This document shows, piece by piece, positions 53,201-62,887 of a DNA stretch of 64,000 nucleotides. The DNA comes from Pegea sp. RAD2-039 (lineage: Eukaryota > Chordata > Thaliacea > Salpida > Salpidae). The notes beneath the pieces are model-generated. The model was not told the DNA's origin. It was given only the letters and a program-made list of their open reading frames with translations, and made no database searches. The stretch is from assembly GCA_034620365.1 (NCBI GenBank), contig JAQGEQ010000071.1:248001-312000 (forward strand), in the 5' to 3' direction. Numbering within the stretch: position 1 is the first letter of the stretch; each line of letters begins with the position of its first letter. The position numbers were made by a program, and so were the translations under genes.

Positions 53201-56200
53201 AATAACTTTTTTCAACGCTTGCATAGAAATATATCTAAGCATCAACAGTAATTAAAGTTGAAATAAGACTAGACTAATTGAAAGCTCATTATAATCTAGA
53301 GCACCATAATGATAAACACAACACAAAATAGTATTAACATTGATTAATAGATTAATACAATGTGATTAGATTAGTAATGAAAGACGATTTTTATATACTA
53401 AAAATGGTTTGCTTTTATAAAACAACTAAAAAAAATTGAAGTTTGTAGCAACTAAACTTTCTCCAAAATTTTCTGAGCAAACCTTGCTTATTTTAAACTT
53501 TTGCACAAGAAACCAAAAATTCATCAGACAGTACAATAAATAATTAACAAGTCAAATTGATTTGTGGTATTTTTAAAAGACTGTTGGCTCAAGTGCTTAT
53601 TTGTCATCAATCGAAACAGAACCAAATAAAGAAGTAACACTTCTTACACAAGAAATCAACTTAGTTCCAGTTTCGTACAAAAGTACTAAGCCATTATATA
53701 CACAAAATTTGTAAAGTGTATAAGATTATCAATGACATAAAATATTTATTAAAAATACTGAAACTTTAGATCCACCACGCATTGTAAGTTCTTCTCTTCC
53801 TACTATTGTGAAAGAAGGAGAAGATGTCGAAATCTTTTGTTCAGTCAAAGGTCATCCACTCCTTATGATTACGTGGTTTGGTATTCAAGGTGAAAAAAAT
53901 TGATACTAAAGTTGTGTTGATTGAAGTTTAATTAAAACTGATGTTAAACATTGACAAACATTACAGGTGAAAACTTACGAGGCCTTAGATACCCGGATAA
54001 GCTGCGAGTGTTTGCAAACGCAAACGGCCGATTAAATATTCGTGAAGTTGGTAAAAATGATGCTGGCTTATACCGATGTATGTGTGAAAACGGTCAAGAA
54101 CGAAGCATCAACTTAACAGTGATTGGTGAGTGAGACTGCTCATATTTCACTGCGATATTAATCTTTGTCAGTTAATTAATCACTTCTTTTGTTTCATGTT
54201 TTTGCTATCAGATCGCCAAGACATATTTCCACCAGTTGTTGTACTATCTCCATATAATGCATCTATTGTTATGGGTGATGTTATCACTCTACACTGCCGC
54301 GTGCAGTCTTCAACGAGTCCACTGCAGATAAAGTGGCTAAAAGATGATGTTCTTTTGTCATCACTGGAAGCAGACCGTCATGAAAGTAGAATAGTTCAAA
54401 AAACTGTCAAAAATGGAAAAGACCTTTCAATTTTTCATTCACAAGTTAGAGTTTGTATAATTAGTTAAATGTAGATATTTTGAATTATGTATGTCTCGTA
54501 AATTTGAAATCGTTTGAAATTATAAGCTCTGATTGCTCGATATTTTCAGGTTTATTGCTGAAATAAGCTAATGAGCAGCTGGCCACTATTTTTATCTATA
54601 GAAATAATTTAGGAACATTTTTAACTTTGCGTAGCCTTAAAAAAATTTTCATTCTTCAAAAAATCCTGTTAGTTAGCTTTAACTTGTACAAAAATACTTT
54701 TAATCACAAAATAAACAAAACTTTAACTTGTGTAAGCTAACAAATTTAATTAAACACAATTTATTTTCTCACAAACAAAGAGAATTTCTTTATCAGAGTG
54801 ACAAAATATACAGCTCGCCAAAAATTTGTTTTCAGTAAAGCTACCTACTCTGTTTCTATTTTAATCAAGTTATATAGTAAAAAAGATTCAATATAAGAAA
54901 GCTGGTGAAAGCAAATTTACGATCTAAGCGGTAAGATCTGAAGCTTATCTACTTTGCTTTTTCAATCACTACAGCTATGTCATTGTTTGTATTAGTTTGA
55001 TTTATATTTAATTCTTTCACTATTTTTTAACTTGAAATCTCAAATAGTTCAGAGCTGAAAGACAAAACAAGCAGAAACCTAAGAAGATGTTCAATCTGTC
55101 ATACAACATATTAACAAATTATCTTTTAAAAATCTATAAATCTTATTTTAGATTGCTTTCGCTTTTACAATACAGGTTCAAACTTGAAATAATAATAAAA
55201 ATGAAGCAAATTGTTCAATATAGTTTTTAATAAAACGTTTTATAAAAGTCTTAAATAAGGGTTTTTACAACAGCAAATATCTAAAGTGGTAAAATTTGCA
55301 ATTAAATTAAAAAAGATTTTAATTTTCTACTTCCAACATCTGTTATTGCAAAAGTAAAGTGTTTGAAGTGTATCGTTAAGTTGTTACAATTATGACGTTG
55401 TTCTTTTACTTATTGCCTAGTAATGACAAAATTGATAAATTATATGTAATTATCATCACGCCTTAGGTAGGTCCTAAACCCGAGGTTTATGAATCAAATT
55501 TCATTTTCATCATTTACTATTTTCGCCAGCTATGAAATTACCTTTTGTTTCAAAACAAATATATGATTAGATTGACGAATGATTAAATCAATTTTCATGT
55601 AGTAACAAGAACAATCATCATTTACTGAAGCCTTAACTGCACAAATTTACCTTTTTGTTAACAAAATTAAGAAATTTTTTGATGATTTCTGTATTGAAAC
55701 ATTTGAAAAACAAATATAAAATAATGTAGTTTAGACATAACATTTATGTTAATTTTTTGTAGAAAATCTGACAATTTAATAAAACTTCTGTAATTATAAA
55801 AGAATTTTTTGGTAAAAATTTCAGTAATAGCTTATAGGATTGATATCAATGCAAGCTTTTTCTTGCAAAAGGAATTGCAGCACTTAAAAGCAATAAAGAC
55901 AAACAGATGAATCAAATATTTAATTTTTGCTTTTAACTTAATTTGTTCATTAAATCACTCAAAGAACAATTTTAATTTTAAATGTAATTTAGTTCCATTA
56001 GTTAAAAATGTAATTTTTTTGACTGTTTTCCTTAGATGCGCTTGATAGTAGGATCTGCATCATATTCCCATGAACATGTCAATCATACTAAGCTCACTGT
56101 TTTTATTTTTTAAGCTGAATGACGCAGGAAAATTCACTTGTCAGGTGTCCAATGATTTCGGTCAAAGTTCAGATGACGCTTTTGTTTTTGTACATCGTAA

Positions 56201-59200
56201 GAACATTGAACATTTACAAATTAATTTCTATTTATATTTGTCATTATTCTAATTATTTATTCCTTAGTTGAAGTGAAAACTTATAAAATGTAAAATTCAT
56301 CTACAGGACCAGGAGAAAGGAATACATTTACCGAAAAACAGCAACGTGATCCACCTCCGGAGGTTGAAAGCATCAGATTAAAGTATTCGACACCGAATTT
56401 GCTGACTGTTGAGTGGTCAACTACTGCGTCAAAAGAAAGATCACCAGTTCTTTTTTATCAGCTATCTTATTTCTCGTAAGTACTGCTATAAAACTGACAA
56501 AATATTTCCACAAAGAGATTTACAAAAGCATAAAACTAAACTGAACTAACTTTTTGACTTTTTAATCTCTTATTTTTATCAAAAGTATTTCCTGTAAAAT
56601 AAACACCTCTAAAATGGTCTGGCTTATCACTTTGTATCATATTTTAAATTCTTTTTTATTAGGATTGCCTTAAAGACTAATAAAAGTAATCTATCAACTT
56701 GAGTTCATGTCAACCTAATGAAAGTTTTGCTGTAAACACGTTAACTGTGCTTTGAATACTCTGAGTAATGAGTTAAATTATATGATTCAGAGACAGTTTT
56801 ATCTTTTCTATGACAAATGACTTGTCAAATAAGTTAATTAAGTTTACACTATCATTTATACTTACCATTTTTGATAGTTTAAATGAATTAGTAAATGTAT
56901 TTGATGGACGTTTATGAAACTATCAGCTGCTTCCTTATAAACTCTAGTAAATCTTTAATTATTTTTAGTTTTATTTATAATAATAAACAATCTTGATAAA
57001 GCTTAGCTTGCATAATAGATTTAGATTTTATGATTAGCCCAGTTTGAAAATGTTTTATATATTAGCTTTTATATCTATAATTTATCAAAATAGTTAAATA
57101 ATCTTCATATTTTTTACAAATTATTCTGTCAGCAGAGTAAACAGCTTGGAAAAAGAATGGATAACATTTGAAAAAATAAAAACAACTAGCTTCACAGTTA
57201 CAGGTCTACAGCCTTCAACAGCCTGTTACTTTTCTGTAAGAGCTATCAATCAATTTCAAAGAAGCAAGCCTTTCACTACAACGGGTCCTTTTTATACTCA
57301 AGGTAAGTCAAATATAGTTATTGAAATAGTAATGTAAGCCAAGCCAACTTGATTTCTATTCAATGCCATGCATATCATTTATATATGATTTGAATGTAAC
57401 TATCTGTCACGTTCGGTTTCAATCCCACGGTTTATGATTCAATTACTGAAACCAAAATCTTAACCTCTGAACTATCTTGTTGATGTTTAGCAGATTTATT
57501 CTGATCTTGCTTAATTGACTGAACTCTTTATCTTTATATTCTCTCACCCTTTAGTACTGTTTTAAGTATAATCATATGCTACAAGTGTTTCGAATTTTCC
57601 GGACTTAGAGACTTATCTATAGAGCAAATTTTGTTCTATGTAACTTATGTTTAAGAAGCAATTATGTTTTTTCACATTAAAATTTATGTATTTTTATTGA
57701 AACAACAGGAACAAAAATTTTTTCATAAATTGTTTAGCTACATTATTTGAATCATTATTTTTCATTACATGATTCACTCTAAATTTCACCAGAATATTTT
57801 TTGGACAATTATGAGCAAATGTAGTAAAATGTTGGTTAGAATAAAATGTTTTACAAAGATTGTAATAAATATTCAACATAAATTCCGTTAACCGATAAAT
57901 TATTTGAAAATGAGCCCATTATTGCTGTTAAAATGACTTTTTCTACAAACCTTTTGAAGCTTTTAACTATGAATAACAAGAGTATCGTTGAGGCTTAGTT
58001 ACATGAAACTATTCCCATTTCAGACAGTCTAAGTGGCGGTGTTAAAGATGAACCTGAAATTGAAAGAACGCTTAACTCAATAGTAGTAAATGTAACTGAT
58101 GCAACTCCAATTGAAAAAGCCGGAGAACGACTTCTACAACTTAGATGGGTTGTTAATAAAGACCCTTGTGAAATAGCTAACGGATTTCTTATTCTCATTC
58201 ATTCAATTACTGAAGAGGAAAAATTCCAAACAAGATTATCAGCAGTTTCCTGCAATGAAAGGTAAATATAAGCTTTAGTTTTTGTTAATTTAAATATTTT
58301 ATTGTTGTTTATTTTTTGATTTATAAACATTGTGTTTCATGATGACCAGTTTAGATTTGAAAAGTCTCAAAATAGTAAATTTGTGATTTAATAAATATGT
58401 TTAATAACATTTGTAATATCAATTTCATCATAAAACCTGATTGTTAAAATATTTATTTCAGATTTTACAATATTTTCAATTTAACAATTGATTCACACTA
58501 TTTGATACAAATCGGTTTGTACAGAGATAAGTTGACAACCATTTCCAGCTCTGTAGTATCTGTATCTTCAAAAGGAGAAGGTATTTTACTTACCATGTCT
58601 TAAGTCTTATGAAAAATGAGACAAATATTTAGTAATTTGTTGATAATAATTCTTAATAATTAAATAACGCTTTTTTGTGTCAACAGTAGTCGCAGCTGCG
58701 TCACTTGCTATAGCAGCAACAAAAGTGACTCACGACCAGAACGATGTCCAAGTAACCTGGAGTTTTCCAAATACCCGTCACATGATCAATAACCTGATCA
58801 TACTAACATGTGAAGCTAAGAATTATCGAGAAGTTATATACAGAAGTGATTACGATAAAACAGCAACCTGCAAACAAATCCCACAAACACTAAAGTCCAT
58901 CAACATCAGTTTAGATTACTTACATCCACTTGGAAGCAAATCATATCAAAAAGTTTCACTTTTAAAAGGTTATTGTTTAAAATTTTCTTCATTTCTCACC
59001 TATCTGTACAAATCAATTGAAGTTTATATCAAATTTTTCTGATTGTTACAGAAACACAATCCATAGATGGTGATCTAATTAATAATGATTCATCTAACTT
59101 TCTCTCATCTCCCACTGGAATTGCTGTGATTGCAATGGGAAGTCTTCTTTTTATTCTCACCATTGTTGGAGTCGGTTGCTATATCCGCCGTCGTCGTAAT

Positions 59201-62200
59201 CCTAAATCACGTGACCGTGCCGGTGAGTGAATAAAAATTGAACCACTTTTTACTTCTTCATTAATTTATATTTAAATGCAATTAACAACTTTAGAGAAGT
59301 GTATAGATTTGTAACTAAATCAAAACTGATCTGACTCATTTCTACTATTTTCTTTTAATCTTTTTTTTTGTTTTTTTTTGGCATCTCAAACAGTTCATTC
59401 GTTCAGCTTTACTCCACACTCAGGTTTGTTTTTGTAAACATTTAAATGAGATCAAAGCACAGCTTTGCAACTTTCATGTAAACTTTGTAACTTTTACATG
59501 CTTTATTTTTGCAAAATAAGTTAGTTGTAGAATTATAAAAGGTCAAAAGTTGAAATGAATGCAAATTAAGCATCTGTAAGTTTAGTTCCTGTTACATTTT
59601 ACTTTAATTTATTGACATTTTGTAAAATGCAAGAGTTTAAATAAATAAAATACAAAAGTTTACTCAAATCGATTGATAACATTAAATGTCAAACCGTTTC
59701 TTCAAGAAATTTTATTATTCAAAATTTTGAATCTGAGCCTTTTTTTGAATTAGGAGCAAGAAGAAACGGGCGCTTTGATCAACCTCCATCTTATGTTCAA
59801 AACTTTGACCTGACCTTAGCAGACCCAACTTTAGGACCAAAGAATGGAGATACTAGCTACATAAAGATGAATGAGTCCAGAGTTATGGGAGACGGAAACG
59901 GAAATAAGATATATGCTCCAAGAGAACACCAATCAAAATCGTGTACAGGCGGAAAAATTCAAATGAGCTCTTACCAACCATCGTAAATACTTGAACCTGT
60001 TCAAATTGTTTTCTAAGTATGCATGAAATTAACTAAATATAAATTGCATCACAGAAGATCCAATGGTAGTGAAGGACGACCTCCGTTGGGATTTTCTTAT
60101 GTGAATGATCAATTGATTTCAGTTTCATCAATCACTCCGCAGTTTAAAACAAGTAGTACACCAAGGTATTGTAATTATTTAAAATAAAAAGTTCTTCAAT
60201 CTATTGTATTTGACTTTTTATAATACTAACAGAGCAACAACTATCCCTTCTGTTACTCAACAATCTCTACAACAACATCATGATAATCTTCAAAGGCAGA
60301 TGATGACCTCATCCAATGAGCAAACTCCTTCAAGTCCGCCATTATCTCAAAGAACTAGACTTAGCGATCGGTAAATTGATTTGCCGATTTTGTGGCATCT
60401 TCAATTTGTAAAATATTTGACCTGCGAGTAATGAAATTAAAATCTATCGGCTTTTCTTGTATTTCAATTCAATCGCAAAAGCTTTATCATGGGCCTGGTT
60501 ATACAATTTGATAAAATTAAGCTTTGATATTTTTTACTTTCATTTTATAATAACCGAAATGTTTTGATCGCAAAACATGCTAACAAAAAAATTAAATTAA
60601 CTAAAAATACCGTGAAAATCATTAAATTACTAAAATCTGATTTTCACCAACTTATAGAAACCACAATCTAACACAAAAGATAATTTCCAGTTCAAAACCA
60701 TTTTTAGAAGTATAAACAGCGGCAGCGCGTTACAATCAAATGGAGGTCGATCCTCATCTTCAGGACAACGCAGAAGAAGATCTCTCCGGAGCAACAACAT
60801 CACTATATCTCGTCCATCTGCATCAACTCTTCATTCTAACTATTCAAATACAAATATAGCGTCAACAGTTGCTGTAGCCACCATAGATACAGCCCCTTTT
60901 CAACAAAGGTTATAAACAAACTTAAACTTTGTGTAAACAGTCATTTTCAAAAGTAAGATAAAAAGCATTGAGCTAAATTTTCTTGTGAAAAAGATTTATT
61001 TGATTGTATTTAGGTCTAGACTTTTGATAAATTTTGTTTTTAAATCAAACAATTAATTGAATATCTAATTTAGATTGATCGAAACATAACAAGGGAATAC
61101 TGCATCCGGGTTTGCAGTATCCTGAATGATAATTATTGAAAGTTAATCCGCTTTTTATTGCAGAAAACATCAACACATGGAGTATGGTGGTAATCAAAGT
61201 CATGAGCAATTAAATCAACAAGGTTAGATGATGTTAAAATCTAAAATAAAACAAAAGAATTTAAAAGGATGCAGTTAGATCTCAAACTATTTATGAGAGA
61301 AAATCCTGATTTACAAATTAAAACTTTTTTCTAAACTTAATTAACATTTAAAAGTTTCCAACTCTTATGGATCAGCAGGTGAAATAGAAGAAGAGCAAGA
61401 TGAAGATTCATACACTTCTTCTGGAGAAGAGTCATTTGACATGCCATCAGCATCACAAGTAAGTATCAATCAATTGATGTATGAAGCTTCTAATTGTTTC
61501 AAATTGAACTTTAGGTTGGAACTAATATCGATTATCAACATATCAACCAAAACGTACCTATCAGACAACAATTTCCAAATCATCATGAATACCTTCCAAC
61601 ACTAGAAGAGGTAGGACATGGAAGAAAAGATACTGATCCTTTGCTGATGAAATGCACACAATCAAGTGATGTCTCAAGACATCTGCGTCAAAATGGAGCC
61701 ACAGGAAGCATAAACGGCACAAGAGCTGATAATATAAGTAGAGGAAGTTCAATGACGTCATCATACCACCATCATACTGGAGATAGTGGAATGAGTGCAG
61801 GAGTCGGATCAACAGAACAGAGTAGTTTAAGAAGCGAAGCTGGTCCTCAACTCATTTTTTCTTCAAGTGGAAATCGACGAATTGGAGGTGGTTTAGTAGA
61901 TGATAAGTTTGTTGGAACTTTGTCTCCTCCTCCCAGCGCTGTTTCTATGCAAAGTGGATACAACAGTACAGCTTCAAGTTGCTGGCAGTATCAAAGGTCA
62001 CTACCACCTCAACCACCACATTTGCAACCAAAATCCTGGTTTCCAAATCAGTACAAGCAACCTGCAGAAGTAGTAAATACATCCGCAGGTGATGACCCCA
62101 CTAACGAGTTCCCTGGTTAGTTTTTCAATTACTTCAACTTCTAAAAATTATGTTTGTGAAATGTTAATTCACTAAAGATACTTACCTTATTTATATTTTC

Positions 62201-62416
62201 ACATTAGAGCCCCCTACACTATCATATGATGACTCAAATGTGGCTACGCCTGTTTATCACAGCGTCCAATACGATGACGTCACAGTGTTTGATGATCAGC
62301 AATGTATTCCAAATAATCGAAATGAAATCCAACAGCAACAATCCAATGATAAACGCGTTATTACAAACGTAGCTGAAATTTCAACATCTGATTTCTACAG
62401 TGATCAAAGTCAATAA
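23215..62416 (+). CDS. robo: Roundabout axon-guidance receptor, complete, 27 coding exons
   Basis: Robo is the single-pass receptor for Slit, controlling axon repulsion and cell migration. Coding exons: 23215-23284, 30955-31167, 31908-31957, 32060-32195, 49065-49234, 50689-50809, 52409-52562, 52885-53009, 53770-53889, 53967-54125, 54212-54444, 56115-56196, 56307-56475, 57136-57302, 58024-58261, 58462-58580, 58687-58968, 59052-59222, 59394-59423, 59754-59982, 60055-60165, 60233-60370, 60708-60908, 61164-61222, 61355-61458, 61515-62115, 62208-62416. All junctions are GT-AG and keep frame for 1,486 aa. Architecture is signal peptide, 5 Ig, 3 FN3, TM, long tail, which is the Robo arrangement; L1CAM has 6 Ig and a short tail, and DCC has 4 Ig with 6 FN3. 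Specific support: EFIKNPID then ECVPPEGLPKPTVTW in Ig2, matching Robo Ig2, and juxtamembrane VHSFSFTP, matching the vertebrate VPSFTFTP motif. Exon 25 could start at 61355 or at a later in-frame AG. Confidence 0.9.
23285..30954. other. robo intron 1 (7.7 kb)
   Basis: GTGAGA...TTGACAG intron. It is mostly AT-rich, with a GC-richer, protein-like stretch at 28757-29263 described separately. The length leaves room for enhancers, but none can be recognised by eye. Confidence 0.7.
28757..29263 (+). pseudogene. Frameshifted coding-like remnant inside robo intron 1
   Basis: Three plus-strand open frames follow one another: 28757-28987, 28872-29105 and 29060-29263, each in a different frame and overlapping. 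The second (about 77 codons before TAG) and third (67 codons before TAG) have varied, protein-like composition, for example RNIALIPFCDGFRIEDF and DTEDVQIQCVAQAISHTLVG. Neither starts with a methionine. GC content is clearly above the flanks from 28980 to 29240. This pattern suggests a decayed gene or mobile-element ORF with two frameshifts rather than a Robo exon, since none of the frames has suitable splice sites. The source protein is not recognised. Confidence 0.35.
30955..32195 (+). CDS. robo: robo exons 2-4: N-terminal linker and Ig domain 1
   Basis: The exons at 30955-31167, 31908-31957 and 32060-32195 encode roughly residues 24-157. After a Ser/Asn-rich linker, Ig1 shows the canonical set: first cysteine in VRIKCIATGN, tryptophan in KIFWIKNGKN, and second cysteine in GDYQCVAKNIYG. 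A lysine-rich insert (SKKKNK), partly encoded by the 50-nt exon 3, lies between strands. The sequon NIT sits at the end of exon 2. In Robo proteins Ig1 carries the main Slit-binding surface. Exons enter and leave in phase 1. Confidence 0.85.
34282..34659 (-). other. Coding-like pair of frames in robo intron 4, possible nested gene or remnant
   Basis: On the minus strand a frame at 34435-34659 (basic, SKSNKRRKLFPAHFSKMSR) is followed by a 47-codon frame at 34282-34425. The second frame starts MTSTPKSDKIGAICAASQ and ends LVMLESQ before TGA. Just before the second ATG is an acceptor-like tract (TTTGACTTCTTCAG), so the two could be exons of a short nested gene. Composition is more protein-like than the flanks. 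The sequence is not recognised and may be a mobile-element remnant. Confidence 0.25.
42239..42451 (-). pseudogene. 70-codon open frame without start in robo intron 4
   Basis: This minus-strand frame is open between two stops and reads as ordinary protein (SLNTKITIDGHSL, ESLPSSITLIAERKVKLHY, EGVGLQEIPVSLMY). It lacks an initiator near its beginning and ends in TAA. Local GC content is above the flanks. The LSLN...ITIDG stretch is faintly reminiscent of the region after the catalytic motif of LINE reverse transcriptases, but this is too weak to assign. Confidence 0.3.
44175..44520 (+). pseudogene. Overlapping frameshift pair in robo intron 4
   Basis: Two plus-strand frames overlap by 35 bases: 44175-44360 (61 codons, starting MTSQSPDAALSLQNRMFGEL) and 44326-44520 (64 codons, containing FVDEETQLFIIFSVEAISLY and ending FENDLVK). 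Read across the overlap with one shift, they give about 110 residues of protein-like sequence with a hydrophobic middle. This suggests a once-intact reading frame. No family was recognised. Confidence 0.3.
49065..50809 (+). CDS. robo: robo exons 5-6: Ig domain 2
   Basis: The exons at 49065-49234 and 50689-50809 encode residues 157-254. The Ig2 markers are the cysteine in AKIECVPPEGLPKP, the tryptophan in TVTWLYQ and the second cysteine in GFYTCVANNSAG. The CxPPxGxPxPTxxW pattern is characteristic of Robo Ig2, which in vertebrates reads CQPPRGHPEPTISW. SNLT is a potential glycosylation site. The 1.45-kb intron between the exons carries nothing notable. Confidence 0.88.
52409..53009 (+). CDS. 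robo: robo exons 7-8: Ig domain 3
   Basis: The exons at 52409-52562 and 52885-53009 encode residues 254-347, starting EPPIFTLLPKD. The cysteine in TFKCSAFGDPKP, tryptophan in WIEWYKD, and the D.G.Y.C motif in SSDAGAYTCKAKNN complete a standard I-set fold. The exon enters in phase 1 and leaves in phase 1, with an internal phase 2 intron. Confidence 0.88.
53770..54125 (+). CDS. robo: robo exons 9-10: Ig domain 4
   Basis: The exons at 53770-53889 and 53967-54125 encode residues 347-440. The markers are the cysteine in VEIFCSVKGHPL, the tryptophan in MITWFGIQG and NDAGLYRCMCENG. Ig4 mediates Robo dimerisation in vertebrates. Here the second cysteine is followed two residues later by an extra cysteine (CMC), an unpaired residue as far as this sequence shows. 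The separating intron is only 77 bp, the shortest in the gene. Confidence 0.85.
54212..56196 (+). CDS. robo: robo exons 11-12: Ig domain 5
   Basis: The exons at 54212-54444 and 56115-56196 encode residues 440-545. The cysteine in TLHCRVQSSTS, tryptophan in IKWLKDDVLL, and DAGKFTCQVSNDFG complete the fifth and last Ig. NAS is a potential glycosylation site. A 1.67-kb intron splits the domain, and a tRNA-like repeat copy lies inside it near 55470-55532. Confidence 0.85.
55470..55532 (-). repeat. Degenerate tRNA-like (SINE head) sequence in robo intron 11
   Basis: On the minus strand an A-box-like TAGCTGGCG (55524-55532) is followed at tRNA spacing by a B-box-like GGTTTAGGACC (55470-55480). A 14-bp segment just before the B box (plus strand 55484-55497) matches the copy at 57429-57442 in 13 positions. 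It is probably an old, degenerate SINE copy rather than a working tRNA gene. Confidence 0.4.
56307..57302 (+). CDS. robo: robo exons 13-14: Ig-FN3 linker and FN3 domain 1
   Basis: The exons at 56307-56475 and 57136-57302 encode residues 545-657. A polar linker (RPGERNTFTEKQQRD) leads to PPPEVESIRL and LLTVEWS, then LFYQLSYFS, FTVTGLQPSTACYFSVRAIN, a typical FN3 fold with the W, L and Y core residues. The acceptor of exon 14 is a tandem CAGCAG, so one extra residue can be included or skipped without loss of frame. Confidence 0.87.
57406..57481 (-). repeat. tRNA-like element (probable SINE) in robo intron 14
   Basis: On the minus strand TAGTTCAGAGG (57464-57474) matches all 11 positions of the RNA polymerase III A-box consensus. 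GGATTGAAACC (57415-57425) lies 49 bases downstream, where a B box belongs, and matches most of that consensus. The arms do not fold into a clean cloverleaf, so a tRNA-derived SINE or tRNA pseudogene is more likely than a functional tRNA. Confidence 0.45.
58024..58580 (+). CDS. robo: robo exons 15-16: FN3 domain 2
   Basis: The exons at 58024-58261 and 58462-58580 encode residues 657-776. The core tryptophan lies in LLQLRWVVNKD, followed by NGFLILIHSI and, after the intron, LTIDSHYLIQIGLYRD, which stands in the place of the usual Y.V.V.A strand. The domain is divergent from other FN3 repeats, but its position and exon phases (1 to 1) fit. Several NVT/NLT sequons are present. Confidence 0.78.
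58687..58968 (+). CDS. robo: robo exon 17: FN3 domain 3
   Basis: A single 282-nt exon encodes residues 776-870. It reads KVTHDQNDVQVTWSFP, a standard FN3 B-strand, followed by an atypical middle with two cysteines (LTCEAKN, ATCKQIP) that may form a domain-specific disulfide. The C-terminal half is shorter and less canonical than in vertebrate Robo FN3-3. Confidence 0.78.
59052..59222 (+). CDS. robo: robo exon 18: juxtamembrane and transmembrane helix
   Basis: The exon encodes residues 870-927: a polar stretch, then the membrane helix at about 892-914 (core GIAVIAMGSLLFILTIVG), then the stop-transfer signal RRRR. It fixes the type I topology of the protein, with the Ig/FN3 part outside. Confidence 0.9.
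59394..62416 (+). CDS. robo: robo exons 19-27: cytoplasmic tail
   Basis: Nine exons encode about 560 tail residues. Exon 19 is only 30 nt (59394-59423) and encodes VHSFSFTPHSG, the conserved Robo juxtamembrane motif. Tyrosine-containing segments follow (PPSYVQNF, DTSYIKMNE, NKIYAPRE) that could be phosphorylation sites. Later parts are rich in Ser, Gln and Asn. There is an acidic patch (EIEEEQDEDSYTSSGEESFD, exon 25) and a proline motif LPPQPPHLQP at residues 1380-1389, similar to the CC2 Ena/VASP-binding site (LPPPP) but not identical. The protein ends STSDFYSDQSQ. Exact CC0-CC3 equivalents cannot be assigned by eye. Confidence 0.83.
61094..61122. repeat. Perfect 8-bp-arm hairpin in robo intron 23
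   Basis: ATACTGCA (61097-61104) and TGCAGTAT (61113-61120) flank an 8-base GC-rich loop, with GG and CC extending the stem past one bulged A. It stands out against the AT-rich flanks but is too short for a microRNA precursor. Confidence 0.55.
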
Positions 62417-62881
62417 AACCGATCTAAATATTTTAGTTACTTTAAAAGCAAAATCTATAAAACTTAGTTTCATCAACAATAGACTTTATTTTAACTTTTG
62501 ATACTTGTAGTGATAACAACCATCTCATAAGATTTATATGACCACAACTATCTGTTAGACCAGTATTTGATGTCATGTCAAGTTCTTTAACTTAAAAATT
62601 ACGTTGGGTTAAAGCTATTATGTCTGAATTCTGTTTTATTTTATTATTCGTTTTTTCTTGATTTATTATTTTGATTTTATCTGTGTATTTGGCTGAGCAG
62701 AAGATTATTTGTTGTTCGTTATTCCATTTTCTTTTCAATCATCCACCACTTTCACTCATCTGGCGTTCACTTTGTATTGAATTGAACCAAAAAACTTTTG
62801 CTAAGCTTAAAAGGGAGCAAATAAAATGATTTCATTATTCATAAAGTACTGGTTCATCTATATTGACTCATTTTTATCGAT

Positions 62882-62887
62882 AATAAA
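62882..62887 (+). other. Candidate polyadenylation signal of robo
   Basis: AATAAA 466 bases after the stop codon, the first canonical hexamer after the CDS that I noticed. Another lies near 63338. Confidence 0.4.

Noticed and set aside
57406..57481. Functional tRNA gene
   Set aside because: A and B boxes are present, but acceptor and T arms do not pair cleanly, so it is listed as a tRNA-like repeat only.
23215..62416. L1CAM/neuroglian or contactin identity for the Ig-FN3 gene
   Set aside because: Ig1 and Ig2 resemble both families at first sight, but the full count is 5 Ig + 3 FN3 with a 570-residue tail and a VHSFSFTP motif, which fits Robo and not L1CAM (6 Ig, short ankyrin-binding tail).
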